Positions 1 through 7,037 are shown, numbered from the stretch's first letter. The stretch is 8,524 bases of DNA from Marinilabiliaceae bacterium (GCA_027010905.1 JALVBA010000184.1:1-8524); one strand, 5' to 3'. Made by a program: numbers and translations. Notes: generated by a model from the sequence alone, not told the origin.

Positions 1-87
1 CTCTATTTTCAATATGCCCCAAAATTAGGAATGATTTTTAAATTATTACCTCTTTAATTCTAATTGTTCAATATTCTTTTCTGTTTT

Positions 88-119
88 TTTGTTTTAAACA
101 ACAAAATTGAGTACTTTCA
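88..119 (+). promoter_or_regulatory. Probable recQ promoter, Bacteroidota type
   Basis: TTTG at 88-91 is followed after 20 bases by TACTTTCA at 112-119. This resembles the Bacteroidota -33 TTTG / -7 TAnnTTTG pattern with the usual 19-21 base spacer, but the last G of the -7 box is replaced. It would start transcription about 20 bases before the recQ ATG at 145. Bases 1-87 are AT-rich and show no gene. Confidence 0.45.
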
Positions 120-144
120 AATATTGATGAAATAGAGAATTGCT

Positions 145-2325
145 ATGAGTAAACAAAAAGTTGACCTGCATGCATATCTGAAAAAGCATTTTGGGTTTGA
201 CACTTTTAAGGGGAATCAGGAGGATGTTATTATAAATGTTCTGGATGGTAATGATACTTTTGTATTGATGCCAACAGGGGGAGGTAAGTCGTTATGTTAT
301 CAGCTACCGGCTATAATTCTTCCGGGAACGGCAGTTATTATATCACCACTAATTGCACTGATGAAGAATCAGGTAGATGCCATGCGCAATTTTAGTGAGG
401 ATGACGGTGTAGCGCATTTTATGAACTCCTCTTTAACCAAAGCCGCTATTCAGCAGGTTAAATCGGATGTGCTACAAAAAAAGACAAAATTATTATATGT
501 TGCACCGGAATCGTTAACTAAAGAGGAGAATATCGAGTTTTTGAAGAAGATTGAAGTATCTTTTTATGCTATTGATGAAGCCCATTGTATCTCAGAATGG
601 GGACACGATTTCAGGCCTGAGTACCGAAGAATAAGACCGATAATTAATGAGATTGGTGTTGCTTCGGTAATTGCATTAACGGCTACGGCTACACCAAAGG
701 TGCAGCACGATATTCAAAAAAATCTGGGGATGCTGACTGCCCGCGTCTATAAATCGTCGTTTAATCGTCCAAACCTCTTTTATGAGGTGAGGCCAAAAAA
801 GGAAGCAACGAAAGAGATAATAAAGATACTTAAGAATAATCAGGGGAAGTCGGCTATTATATATTGTCTGAGCCGGAAGAAAGTTGAAAAACTTGCTGAA
901 ACACTGTTGGTGAACGAAATAAAGGCTCTTGCGTACCATGCAGGTATGGATGCAGCAACCAGAGCTTCAAATCAGGATAAGTTTTTGATGGAAGAGGTGG
1001 ATGTTATTGTTGCTACAATTGCTTTCGGGATGGGGATTGATAAGCCGGATGTTCGTCTGGTTATTCATTATGACATGCCGAAAAGTTTGGAGGGTTACTA
1101 TCAGGAGACAGGTCGGGCCGGCCGTGATGGTGGTGAGGGCAGGTGTGTTGCTTTCTATAGCTATAAGGATATACAGAAGCTTGAGAAGTTTATGCAGGGT
1201 AAACCTTTGGCTGAGCAGGAGATTGGTAAACAACTACTGTTAGAGACTGTGGCATACGCAGAGTCATCGTTATGTCGCAGGAAAGTGCTGTTGCACTATT
1301 TTGGAGAAAAGTATAAAGTTGAAAATTGCGAAACATGTGATAATTGCGTTACACCGAAAGAGTTGTTTGAGGGCAAGGAGAGTATTGTAGAGGTACTAAA
1401 AATGGTTATCAACCTGAAAGAGAAGTTTAAAGCAGACTATGTTATTGATGTATTAACCGGACATGCCACTTCAGCTGTTAAATCATATAAGCATCACGAA
1501 GCCTCATTTTTTGGCAAGGGTAGTGAAAATGATGATAAATATTGGAATGCTGTTATTCGACAGGCATTAGTAAACAATCTATTGGATAAGGATATTGAGA
1601 ATTACGGATTGTTGAAAATGAGTGAAAAAGGGCATGAGTATATTAAAAAGCCTACTTCAATAATGCTGGCTAAAGATCATGACTATGATACTATAGAAGA
1701 GGAAACAGTATCTGGAGGAACAGCAGTTCTTGACAATGTGTTGTTTAGTATGCTAAAGGATTTACGGAAAGACTTGTCGAGGAGACTTAATCTCCCACCA
1801 TTTGTAATTTTTCAGGATCCCTCTTTAGAGGCTATGGCAACCTACTATCCGGCAACGATGGAAGAGCTCCAGAATATCCCCGGAGTTGGTAGTGGGAAAG
1901 CCAAACGTTTTGGTAAAGAGTTTATCTCATTAATAGGGAAGCATGTAACAGAGAATGAGATTGACCGGCCGATGGATATGGTTGTTAAGTCGGTGGCCAA
2001 TAAATCGAAACTTAAAATTCAAATAATTCAGAGTATCGACCGCAAGATGTCGCTTGAAGACATTGCTGATTCTAAAGGGATGCAGGTAATAGAGTTGCTG
2101 AAAGAGATTGAGTCGATAGTATATTCCGGAACGAGGGTGAATATTGATTACTACATTGATGAGGTGATGGACGAAGATCATCAGGATGATATTTACTACT
2201 ATTTTAAGGAGGATGCCGAGACGGATTCTATTAGTGATGCTCTGGAAGAGTTAGGGGAAGATGAGTATTCAGAGGAGGACATCCGAATGATAAGGATAAA
2301 ATTTCTGTCGGAGGTGGGGAACTGA
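145..2325 (+). CDS. recQ: ATP-dependent DNA helicase RecQ
   Basis: This is a superfamily 2, 3'-to-5' DNA helicase of 726 residues, acting in the cytoplasm in recombinational repair and stalled-fork processing. Visible motifs in order are: a RecQ motif-0 region around FGFDTFKGNQ (residues 16-25), Walker A TGGGKS (44-49, Lys48), DEAH (144-147) followed by CISEWGHDFRPEY, motif III LTATAT (178-183), and motif VI QETGRAGRDG (320-329). The zinc-binding subdomain has Cys377, Cys395, Cys398 and Cys401. A winged-helix RQC region follows to about residue 505, then an HRDC domain at roughly 528-602 containing IPGVGSGKAKRFG. E. coli RecQ is about 610 residues; the extra ~120 here form a helical segment (about 608-690) resembling the helix-turn-helix tail of Bacteroidota RecQ, then an acidic end. 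The ATG at 145 fits the family start and has no clear SD. The next gene is convergent, so recQ is probably transcribed alone. Confidence 0.97.
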   Translation: MSKQKVDLHAYLKKHFGFDTFKGNQEDVIINVLDGNDTFVLMPTGGGKSLCYQLPAIILPGTAVIISPLIALMKNQVDAMRNFSEDDGVAHFMNSSLTKAAIQQVKSDVLQKKTKLLYVAPESLTKEENIEFLKKIEVSFYAIDEAHCISEWGHDFRPEYRRIRPIINEIGVASVIALTATATPKVQHDIQKNLGMLTARVYKSSFNRPNLFYEVRPKKEATKEIIKILKNNQGKSAIIYCLSRKKVEKLAETLLVNEIKALAYHAGMDAATRASNQDKFLMEEVDVIVATIAFGMGIDKPDVRLVIHYDMPKSLEGYYQETGRAGRDGGEGRCVAFYSYKDIQKLEKFMQGKPLAEQEIGKQLLLETVAYAESSLCRRKVLLHYFGEKYKVENCETCDNCVTPKELFEGKESIVEVLKMVINLKEKFKADYVIDVLTGHATSAVKSYKHHEASFFGKGSENDDKYWNAVIRQALVNNLLDKDIENYGLLKMSEKGHEYIKKPTSIMLAKDHDYDTIEEETVSGGTAVLDNVLFSMLKDLRKDLSRRLNLPPFVIFQDPSLEAMATYYPATMEELQNIPGVGSGKAKRFGKEFISLIGKHVTENEIDRPMDMVVKSVANKSKLKIQIIQSIDRKMSLEDIADSKGMQVIELLKEIESIVYSGTRVNIDYYIDEVMDEDHQDDIYYYFKEDAETDSISDALEELGEDEYSEEDIRMIRIKFLSEVGN

Positions 2326-2374
2326 TTATTATCGGTGGAAGGTAGATGAGAATTGCGCGTTAAAGCCTTTAATG

Positions 2375-2400
2375 TTCGAATGACCTGCGGTCGATTCGAA
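2375..2400 (+). terminator. Hairpin after recQ, probable terminator
   Basis: TTCGAAT (2375-2381) pairs perfectly with ATTCGAA (2394-2400). Inside it GACC (2382-2385) pairs with GGTC (2389-2392) around a TGC loop, with one bulged G at 2393. GTTTT follows at 2401-2405, a short T tract on the recQ strand. It lies 50 bases after the recQ stop, between convergent genes, so terminating recQ is its likeliest role. The T tract is short and efficiency is uncertain. Confidence 0.5.
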
Positions 2401-2561
2401 GTTTTAGGTTAGGTAAACCTTCGTTCGTCACCGCCGGAGTGGGGTCAACGAAGCGTTAGCGCGTGGGGGTCAACTCAATGAATTTAGCGGCACATCAGAT
2501 GAACAGGTAGTGAAAACCTCACTGCGAGCGAAACCATTTAATTTATTATAATACAGGAGTT
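2401..2561. other. Intergenic spacer with short direct and inverted repeats
   Basis: No gene is visible between the recQ hairpin and the end of the convergent 674-residue gene. The stretch is locally more GC-rich than its surroundings. GGGGTCAAC occurs twice (2441-2449 and 2466-2474). CTTCGTT (2419-2425) is the reverse complement of AACGAAG (2447-2453). A small hairpin AGTGA/TCACT (2509-2513 and 2519-2523) lies just downstream of the minus-strand gene, with no T tract. This may be the remnant of a dispersed repeat, but that is inference. Confidence 0.4.
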
Positions 2562-4586
2562 TTAAAACCGGCATTTTACCTGAAGCTTAACCTCTATATG
2601 ATTGTTTCCCTCCACCATATTGTATCCTGAACCTATACTACTGACATCCGGCATATATGTATTTGCCAACCTGAACCAAAATTGCAGTCTACTTGTGGGC
2701 TTAAATGACAAGTTAAAAAGGAACCGGACTCCGGAGCCTGAATAGAATGGTATACTGAAAGCGTGCAGTACATCAGTCTCCCATGCGTATATCCGACTGT
2801 AAAAATCATTAGTGTCAAAATGGGTAAACCTTACATTGGTTGCGAGTTTATCTTTGCAGAAAGAGTGTTTTATATCCAAATATATCAGAAATCCCTTTGA
2901 TTTATGCCCCCTAGCTTCATCAAAAAAGAGTTGCTCTATTCGCGACTGCAATCGCCATGACTGTTCAAAAGAGTAATTTAACTGTAGTCGTATAGAGTTA
3001 GTTTTTTGAGATGTTAACGGGAACTTATTTCCCACATAAAAAAGTCTGTTTCGCTCCTTGTTAGAAAACTTGTACCTCATTAAAAGAGATAGGTTGTGAG
3101 TAAAAGAGTAGTCTGTCTGCAGAAGGTAGTCATTGCCCGTTGTTGGGGCATCTGTTCTGAATTTCAACCAACGATACCAAAAAATATCGAAGTATGAATC
3201 CACTGTGAGTTTTGGGAAAGGGCTGCACGAGAGTGCCATGTACAAGCCGCTCTCTCCGTTAATAGTTGAGGATTCGGCAAAGGGATTGGAGACGACAGAG
3301 AGGTGTGATTTGCTGTAGTTGCGATAGTTCAGGGCAAGTTTCACATCTGCACCGGGTGAATATGTTAACCCCTGATAGAGGGCAAAGTTGTTAAAATTCT
3401 GAAGTGCAATCTCGCCAAACAGTATCACCTTATGGCCAAACCAGCTGTAGTTCGTAAAGGTTGTGAACAGACTGTCACCGGAGAAGGAGAGAATTTTGTA
3501 CAGAGAACCCTCTTGAATCAAGGGTCTGTCTATTCTCCAATATGTTTGGCCTGCCTCAATCTTAATGCTACCCGATTGCCACGAAGCCACACCTCCGAAT
3601 GTTGTTTCAGTGATATTTTTTCGGTAGCTGAGCTCTGTTACTGTACGATGGTAGCCATCCTGCCGTATCGAAGATATTCCGGAAAAGCCAAAAAGGGTAC
3701 CATCACTTTTTTTGTACGACCCGAAAAGGTGAAGCTGAAACTTGTTAATTTCAAGCTCTGCTGCTACACCTCTTAAGTAGGAGTTTTCGTTTGCTGAGGA
3801 GTACTTGTCAAGCTGTTTTGCCCTGCGACGAATATCAATTACATTGGAGTTTTTTGAGAAAGCCAAACCTGTCCATACTCCTACCCCCTGTCCGAAAGAT
3901 GCTTTGTAATCGCCAATGATAATCTTTTTTATCACACCGGTTGGTTTAAGCATAATGTACCCCGACATAAAATCCATTACAGCTATTTGCCTGTTGAACA
4001 TTGGCTCTCCCGGATCTCTCTCTAAAGTAAAGCCTGCAAACAGTCTGTTGCCGTAGTTCAGTTGAATTCGAGTGTAGACTCTTTCGCGCGAGCCGGAATA
4101 AACAGGAGGGGTAGAGTCGTTAGGAGCAAGATATCCTTTTGGGGTCTGCACTGTTGTTCTACCACGAATAATGAATTCTCCATTAAGTTTTGGTTTTCTC
4201 TTTTCAGAATCTACAATCGGAGCAACAGTCAGAAATGGGATAATCTGCCTGATTGTTTCAATGGGTAATCCCTCAACTGCATTTAACTCATAGATGGTCA
4301 ACAGGGGTCCGTTGTTGTAGACATAAAACAGAATGTTTTCTATTTGGTAATCACTTAGAAATGGGATTTGTTCAAGCTCCTCTTTTGTTGCTGAGTTGAG
4401 GTTTAGCGGATTTTCATAGAGGTAGACCAGATCGTCGAGCAGCTCGGAGTAATCCTCTTGTACAAGCTGTTTTTCAGCCAGAGGTTCAAGTAGGTCAGTA
4501 ATTGCCTGCCGCACATCTGTTAGCTTTTGAGCTGTTGTGATGGCCGGTGTTGACAACAATAGAATTGTTAGCCACATCCTTTTCAT
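2562..4586 (-). CDS. Helix-hairpin-helix protein fused to predicted outer-membrane barrel
   Basis: This 674-residue protein is of unproven function. It opens with a signal peptide (MKRMWLTILLLSTPAITTAQ, cleavage near residue 19-20). A soluble N-terminal part follows, with two tandem helix-hairpin-helix units at about 62-90 and 97-120. The pattern LNLNSATKEELEQIP, then NNGPLLTIYELNAVEGLP, matches the layout of ComEA-type DNA-binding modules. From about residue 135 to the end, alternating polar/aromatic segments, many Tyr, Phe and Trp, and a final Phe (VKLQVKCRF) suggest an outer-membrane beta-barrel. The HhH module would then lie in the periplasm. The start overlaps the stop of the upstream 281-residue gene by ATGA, implying translational coupling. 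The first hairpin reads PFLSD instead of the usual GhG and the second keeps only one Gly (EGLPIE), so DNA binding is not assured. Protein binding or a purely structural role is possible. Confidence 0.85.
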   Translation of the reverse strand: MKRMWLTILLLSTPAITTAQKLTDVRQAITDLLEPLAEKQLVQEDYSELLDDLVYLYENPLNLNSATKEELEQIPFLSDYQIENILFYVYNNGPLLTIYELNAVEGLPIETIRQIIPFLTVAPIVDSEKRKPKLNGEFIIRGRTTVQTPKGYLAPNDSTPPVYSGSRERVYTRIQLNYGNRLFAGFTLERDPGEPMFNRQIAVMDFMSGYIMLKPTGVIKKIIIGDYKASFGQGVGVWTGLAFSKNSNVIDIRRRAKQLDKYSSANENSYLRGVAAELEINKFQLHLFGSYKKSDGTLFGFSGISSIRQDGYHRTVTELSYRKNITETTFGGVASWQSGSIKIEAGQTYWRIDRPLIQEGSLYKILSFSGDSLFTTFTNYSWFGHKVILFGEIALQNFNNFALYQGLTYSPGADVKLALNYRNYSKSHLSVVSNPFAESSTINGESGLYMALSCSPFPKLTVDSYFDIFWYRWLKFRTDAPTTGNDYLLQTDYSFTHNLSLLMRYKFSNKERNRLFYVGNKFPLTSQKTNSIRLQLNYSFEQSWRLQSRIEQLFFDEARGHKSKGFLIYLDIKHSFCKDKLATNVRFTHFDTNDFYSRIYAWETDVLHAFSIPFYSGSGVRFLFNLSFKPTSRLQFWFRLANTYMPDVSSIGSGYNMVEGNNHIEVKLQVKCRF

Positions 4587-5428
4587 TTCTCTGCTTTTTT
4601 ATCCAGTTTCTTTTGTAATGATATTGTCAGCGAAACCCCTGAAGTAACCCCCAACTGTTGGTGGTACGACATACCAACGTCAACAACAATAAATCGCCAT
4701 TTCGTTCCTGCCCCAAACGATAGTTCAACAGGACTACCTTTCACACCACCTCGCAAGATTAAAATATCAACCGATTGAATTTCAATCCCAAATTTGTACT
4801 GAGGGTCATATTGCTGGTCTTTCTCCATCTCAACCATTAAGGAGAGATAATTGAGCGGATGCCAATTCAGGCCTGCAACATAAAGCACCGGGATTAATAC
4901 TTTTCGGTCGGGATATGATATTTTTGACTGCTCAGGATTTTGAATGTAGAACCCCAACTCAACTTTCGCCGAAGGAAAAAATTGTACTCCTAATGTTGTG
5001 AAGAATCCGCCATAGGTCTCTGTACCCTCAATTTTGTGTGTCAGTCCGTTGAACTGAAATGCTGCGGAAACATGTTTTCCAAAGGTGCGCGCGTAGGATA
5101 GCCCGTACCTGTTAAGCAGACTTAGGGAGTATCCCGATTGTGAGAATAACAACGATAAATGCCCAAGGCCGGTTGGTGCTGTGCCGGTAATTGAGCGATT
5201 ACTTAACTCTTTTATTGTATATGGACTGATATAGGAGATTGCAAATCCGGCAGTTTTAAGTTTCGTTACGCCTGTTGGATTCGACAATGGTGAGAAAGAA
5301 TTCCTCTCCACTGAGCGAATATGGCCTAAGGAGAGTGACGGCACTCCTGAAAAATTGAAATCTTGAGCACAAACTATCGGAGAAAGAGATATCCCCGTTA
5401 AGACGATAATGAGACATAGGTTTTTCAT
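4583..5428 (-). CDS. Predicted outer-membrane beta-barrel protein (PorV/UPF0164-like)
   Basis: This 281-residue exported protein is not recognised with certainty. Residues 1-21 form a signal peptide ending VCA, with likely cleavage before QDF. Cys20 follows Val rather than a small residue, so a lipoprotein is unlikely. The mature part is rich in alternating hydrophobic strands with Gly, Ser and aromatic residues (for example GLGHLSLLFSQSGYSLSLL, and near the end FSFGAGTKWRF-like strands in 240-252), as in small Bacteroidota outer-membrane barrels of the PorV/PorQ/UPF0164 sort. That family link rests on general character, not a diagnostic motif. The ATG at 5428 is chosen because it begins the signal peptide and lies about 20-30 bases after a good promoter. 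Its TGA overlaps the ATG of the helix-hairpin-helix gene, so the two are very probably co-expressed and may form one envelope complex. Confidence 0.8.
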   Translation of the reverse strand: MKNLCLIIVLTGISLSPIVCAQDFNFSGVPSLSLGHIRSVERNSFSPLSNPTGVTKLKTAGFAISYISPYTIKELSNRSITGTAPTGLGHLSLLFSQSGYSLSLLNRYGLSYARTFGKHVSAAFQFNGLTHKIEGTETYGGFFTTLGVQFFPSAKVELGFYIQNPEQSKISYPDRKVLIPVLYVAGLNWHPLNYLSLMVEMEKDQQYDPQYKFGIEIQSVDILILRGGVKGSPVELSFGAGTKWRFIVVDVGMSYHQQLGVTSGVSLTISLQKKLDKKAEK

Positions 5429-5455
5429 CGGATGAAAAATGAAATCCTGTTAATG

Positions 5456-5486
5456 ACAATTTAACATTTTACTTTTTTAATGTCAA
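5456..5486 (-). promoter_or_regulatory. Probable promoter of the outer-membrane operon
   Basis: On the minus strand TTGACA (5486-5481) is followed after 17 bases by TAAATTGT (5463-5456). The second box is close to the Bacteroidota -7 TAnnTTTG, and the TTG lies 20 bases before it, as expected for the -33 element. Transcription would begin roughly 20 bases upstream of the ATG at 5428. A near-perfect 10-base direct repeat (TTAATGACAA at 5450-5459, TTAATGTCAA at 5477-5486) overlaps both boxes. Confidence 0.5.
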
Positions 5487-5625
5487 TCTTTTTATTGAAT
5501 AGAATGCTTTTGGTCTTCTTATGGTTCTGTAATCCCAGAAATGATTATCTCTGATTACCCCGACCCTAAAGGGAGCAGAGACAATCAATTCTCTCACTTA
5601 TGTTAAAAGGCCGTTTTTAACGAAT
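5487..5625. other. Intergenic region with small palindromic repeat
   Basis: No gene is visible in this part of the divergent gap. It holds CCCTAAAGGG (5564-5573) within CCCCGACCCTAAAGGGAGC, which resembles short palindromic motifs I recall as scattered between genes in many Bacteroidota. GTAATC (5529-5534) and GATTAC (5553-5558) form a 6-base inverted repeat just before it. Function is unknown. Confidence 0.35.
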
Positions 5626-5653
5626 TAAGTTTCCGAAATAAGTGTTAAGTTTG
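5625..5653 (+). promoter_or_regulatory. Candidate apt promoter boxes, duplicated
   Basis: TAAGTTTG at 5646-5653 fits the Bacteroidota -7 consensus TAnnTTTG exactly and lies 38 bases before the apt ATG. A second copy, TAAGTTTC, sits exactly 20 bases upstream at 5626-5633, so TTAAGTTT is repeated at 5625 and 5645. No TTTG lies at the right distance upstream of either copy, which lowers confidence. The pair could be two start points or a repeated operator. Confidence 0.4.
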
Positions 5654-5691
5654 GGACAATTATAAAGAATAACCATTAAAGGTATTTGGAG

Positions 5692-6204
5692 ATGGAATTA
5701 GATAAACTGATAAGAGATGTTGAGAACTTTCCTATTAAGGGAATAGTATTTAAAGATATTACAACCCTGCTTAAAGATGCTGACGGGTTCTCTGAAACAC
5801 TGGAAAAGCTATACCGTCTTGCTAAAGATAGAGGTATAACTAAGATTGTAGGGATTGAATCAAGAGGATTTATTTTTGGAGGAGCATTAGCAGCAAAGTT
5901 AGGAGTGGGGTTTGTACCGGTAAGGAAAAAGGGCAAACTACCTGCCGAAACAATCGCAGAAACTTATGATCTTGAGTATGGTACTGATACCATTGAGATA
6001 CACAAAGATGCCCTGACGTCCGGTGATAAGGTGCTTATTCATGACGACCTGTTGGCTACAGGTGGCACGATACAAGCGGCCTGCAAGCTGATAGAAAAGA
6101 CAGATGCCGAAATCGTTCAAATATCTTTTTTGATTAACCTTACTTTTTTGAATGGGATAGAGAGAATAGAGGGTTATGAGGTTCATTCGTTAATTGAGTA
6201 TTGA
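5692..6204 (+). CDS. apt: Adenine phosphoribosyltransferase
   Basis: Apt converts adenine and PRPP to AMP and pyrophosphate in purine salvage, in the cytoplasm, normally as a homodimer. The product is 170 residues, typical for bacterial Apt. Visible features are the N-terminal ENFPIKGIVFKDIT (11-24), the purine-site segment ESRGFIFGGALA (56-67), the flexible-loop region VPVRKKGKLP (75-84), and the PRPP-binding motif VLIHDDLLATGGT (114-126), whose usual form is V-L-hydrophobic-hydrophobic-DD-LLATGGT. The start is set at the ATG of 5692: AAAGG (5678-5682) lies 9 bases before it, a good SD distance. The in-frame TTG at 5686 would add only Met-Glu and leave that SD 3 bases away. The gene stands alone, divergent from the outer-membrane operon and convergent with the ArsC-like gene. 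Confidence 0.96.
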   Translation: MELDKLIRDVENFPIKGIVFKDITTLLKDADGFSETLEKLYRLAKDRGITKIVGIESRGFIFGGALAAKLGVGFVPVRKKGKLPAETIAETYDLEYGTDTIEIHKDALTSGDKVLIHDDLLATGGTIQAACKLIEKTDAEIVQISFLINLTFLNGIERIEGYEVHSLIEY

Positions 6205-6344
6205 GCATAACAGGGTAGTTAACAGCCATTTAAGGCCATATAAATTGTATAGAATGAACTTGACATAGCTAATGTGTTTGTCTCGCTTTTTGTGATTGTG
6301 AGCCTTTCTGCGACTACAATTATTAAGGCAAATACAATTAGGCG

Positions 6345-6371
6345 ATTAGCTAATAATTAATCCCGATTAAT
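6345..6371. repeat. Two adjacent palindromes between convergent genes
   Basis: ATTAGCTAAT (6345-6354) is a perfect 10-base palindrome. ATTAATC CC GATTAAT (6356-6371) is a 7-base inverted repeat around CC, one base further on. They sit between the end of apt and the end of the ArsC-like gene, 11 bases beyond the stop of the latter. They may act as a weak bidirectional terminator, but they are AT-rich and lack a strong T tract. The rest of 6205-6381 shows no gene. Confidence 0.3.
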
Positions 6372-6381
6372 AATAAACTCA

Positions 6382-6723
6382 CTACAACACCTTTTCAATA
6401 TCCTCAGCCGGACGGCCAAGTACAGCTTTGTCACCATTAATGACGATAGGGCGTTCAATGAGTTTAGGATTGCTTACCATAATCTCTATCCACTCATCCT
6501 CGCTGAACTCTTTACCTTTGTAGTTCTCCTTAAATATTGATTCATTCTTGCGAAGAACATCGGTTGGTTTGGCATTCATCTTTTTAAGGATGGATTTAAA
6601 CTCCTCTGCTGATGGAGTCTCATCGAGGTATTTTATTATTTCCGGCTCAATACCTCTCTCTTGTAAGAACTTTAATCCGGCACGGCTTTTTCCGCATCTG
6701 GGGTTGTGTAGTATTTGTATCAT
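6382..6723 (-). CDS. ArsC/Spx-family reductase, arsenate reductase-like
   Basis: This 113-residue thioredoxin-fold protein belongs to the glutaredoxin-dependent arsenate reductase (ArsC/YfgD/Spx) group. It starts MIQILHNPRCGKSRAGLKFL, with the catalytic Cys10 in the NPRCxKSR motif that corresponds to Cys12 of plasmid R773 ArsC. Arg58 (VLRKN), Arg91 (LIERPIV) and Arg104 (VLGRPAE) match in position the three arginines that bind arsenate in R773 ArsC, so arsenate reduction with glutathione/glutaredoxin-type reductant is plausible. R773 ArsC is about 140 residues; 113 is normal for the YfgD-like chromosomal branch. There is no arsR, arsB or acr3 gene beside it, so a dedicated arsenic-resistance role is not supported by context and a general thiol-redox role is possible. 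The ATG at 6723 starts directly with the first beta-strand and no SD is seen. Its stop is TAG. Confidence 0.88.
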   Translation of the reverse strand: MIQILHNPRCGKSRAGLKFLQERGIEPEIIKYLDETPSAEEFKSILKKMNAKPTDVLRKNESIFKENYKGKEFSEDEWIEIMVSNPKLIERPIVINGDKAVLGRPAEDIEKVL

Positions 6724-6794
6724 GGCATTTTAAGATTTAAAGTAAGTGTTATTTTCATTATCGGAGTTTAATCTTCATTATTCATGAATTTTCT

Positions 6795-6926
6795 CGCAAA
6801 GGCGCTAAGTCGCAAAGAGTAAGTGAATTAATGACTTACACACAAAATGTTCAATATTAGTAAGTTCAATCAATTTGATTTGTCATCTTGCTCTTTATCT
6901 TCACTTTGCGCTTTTGCGTCTTTGCG
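6795..6926. repeat. Inverted CGCAAAGN octad repeat element
   Basis: The left arm (6795-6817) reads as three 8-base units, CGCAAAGG, CGCTAAGT and CGCAAAG(A). The reverse complement of the right arm (6904-6926) reads CGCAAAGA, CGCAAAAG, CGCAAAG(T). The arms match at 19 of 23 positions and are separated by 86 AT-rich bases that contain a further small stem, GTAAGT (6819-6824) with ACTTAC (6834-6839). The whole could fold as a cruciform or a long RNA hairpin. It lies in the 362-base gap 6724-7085 between the ArsC-like gene and prfB, which has no recognisable gene. Repeats of the CGCAAAG type are, from memory, scattered between genes in many bacterial genomes; a function is not known to me. Confidence 0.75.
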
Positions 6927-7037
6927 TGATGAATTATTCAGGTTAAAAGTATTATCTACTACATTGCATATAGAACCGTTTTATTGTTTATATGATAGTT
7001 AACAACTCAAAACAGTAAAAGTTTATGATTTGGTAAT

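Noticed and set aside
3432..3776. Open frame of 114 codons opposite the helix-hairpin-helix gene
   Set aside because: It lies wholly antisense to a well-supported gene, has no recognisable domain, promoter or RBS, and reads as a shadow frame.
2562..4586. Naming the helix-hairpin-helix protein comEA
   Set aside because: ComEA is a short protein without an outer-membrane barrel; only the module is similar, and its hairpins are degenerate.
5686..5691. TTG start for apt
   Set aside because: The ATG six bases later has the better SD distance and gives the usual Apt N-terminus.
6260..6265. TTGACA after apt as a promoter
   Set aside because: No -10 or TAnnTTTG box lies at a suitable distance and no plus-strand gene follows.
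6382..6723. Arsenic resistance operon
   Set aside because: No regulator, pump or other ars gene adjoins the ArsC-like gene, so only the protein family is claimed.
6795..6926. CRISPR array
   Set aside because: Units are 8 bases, contiguous, and the two groups are inverted; there are no spacers and no cas genes.
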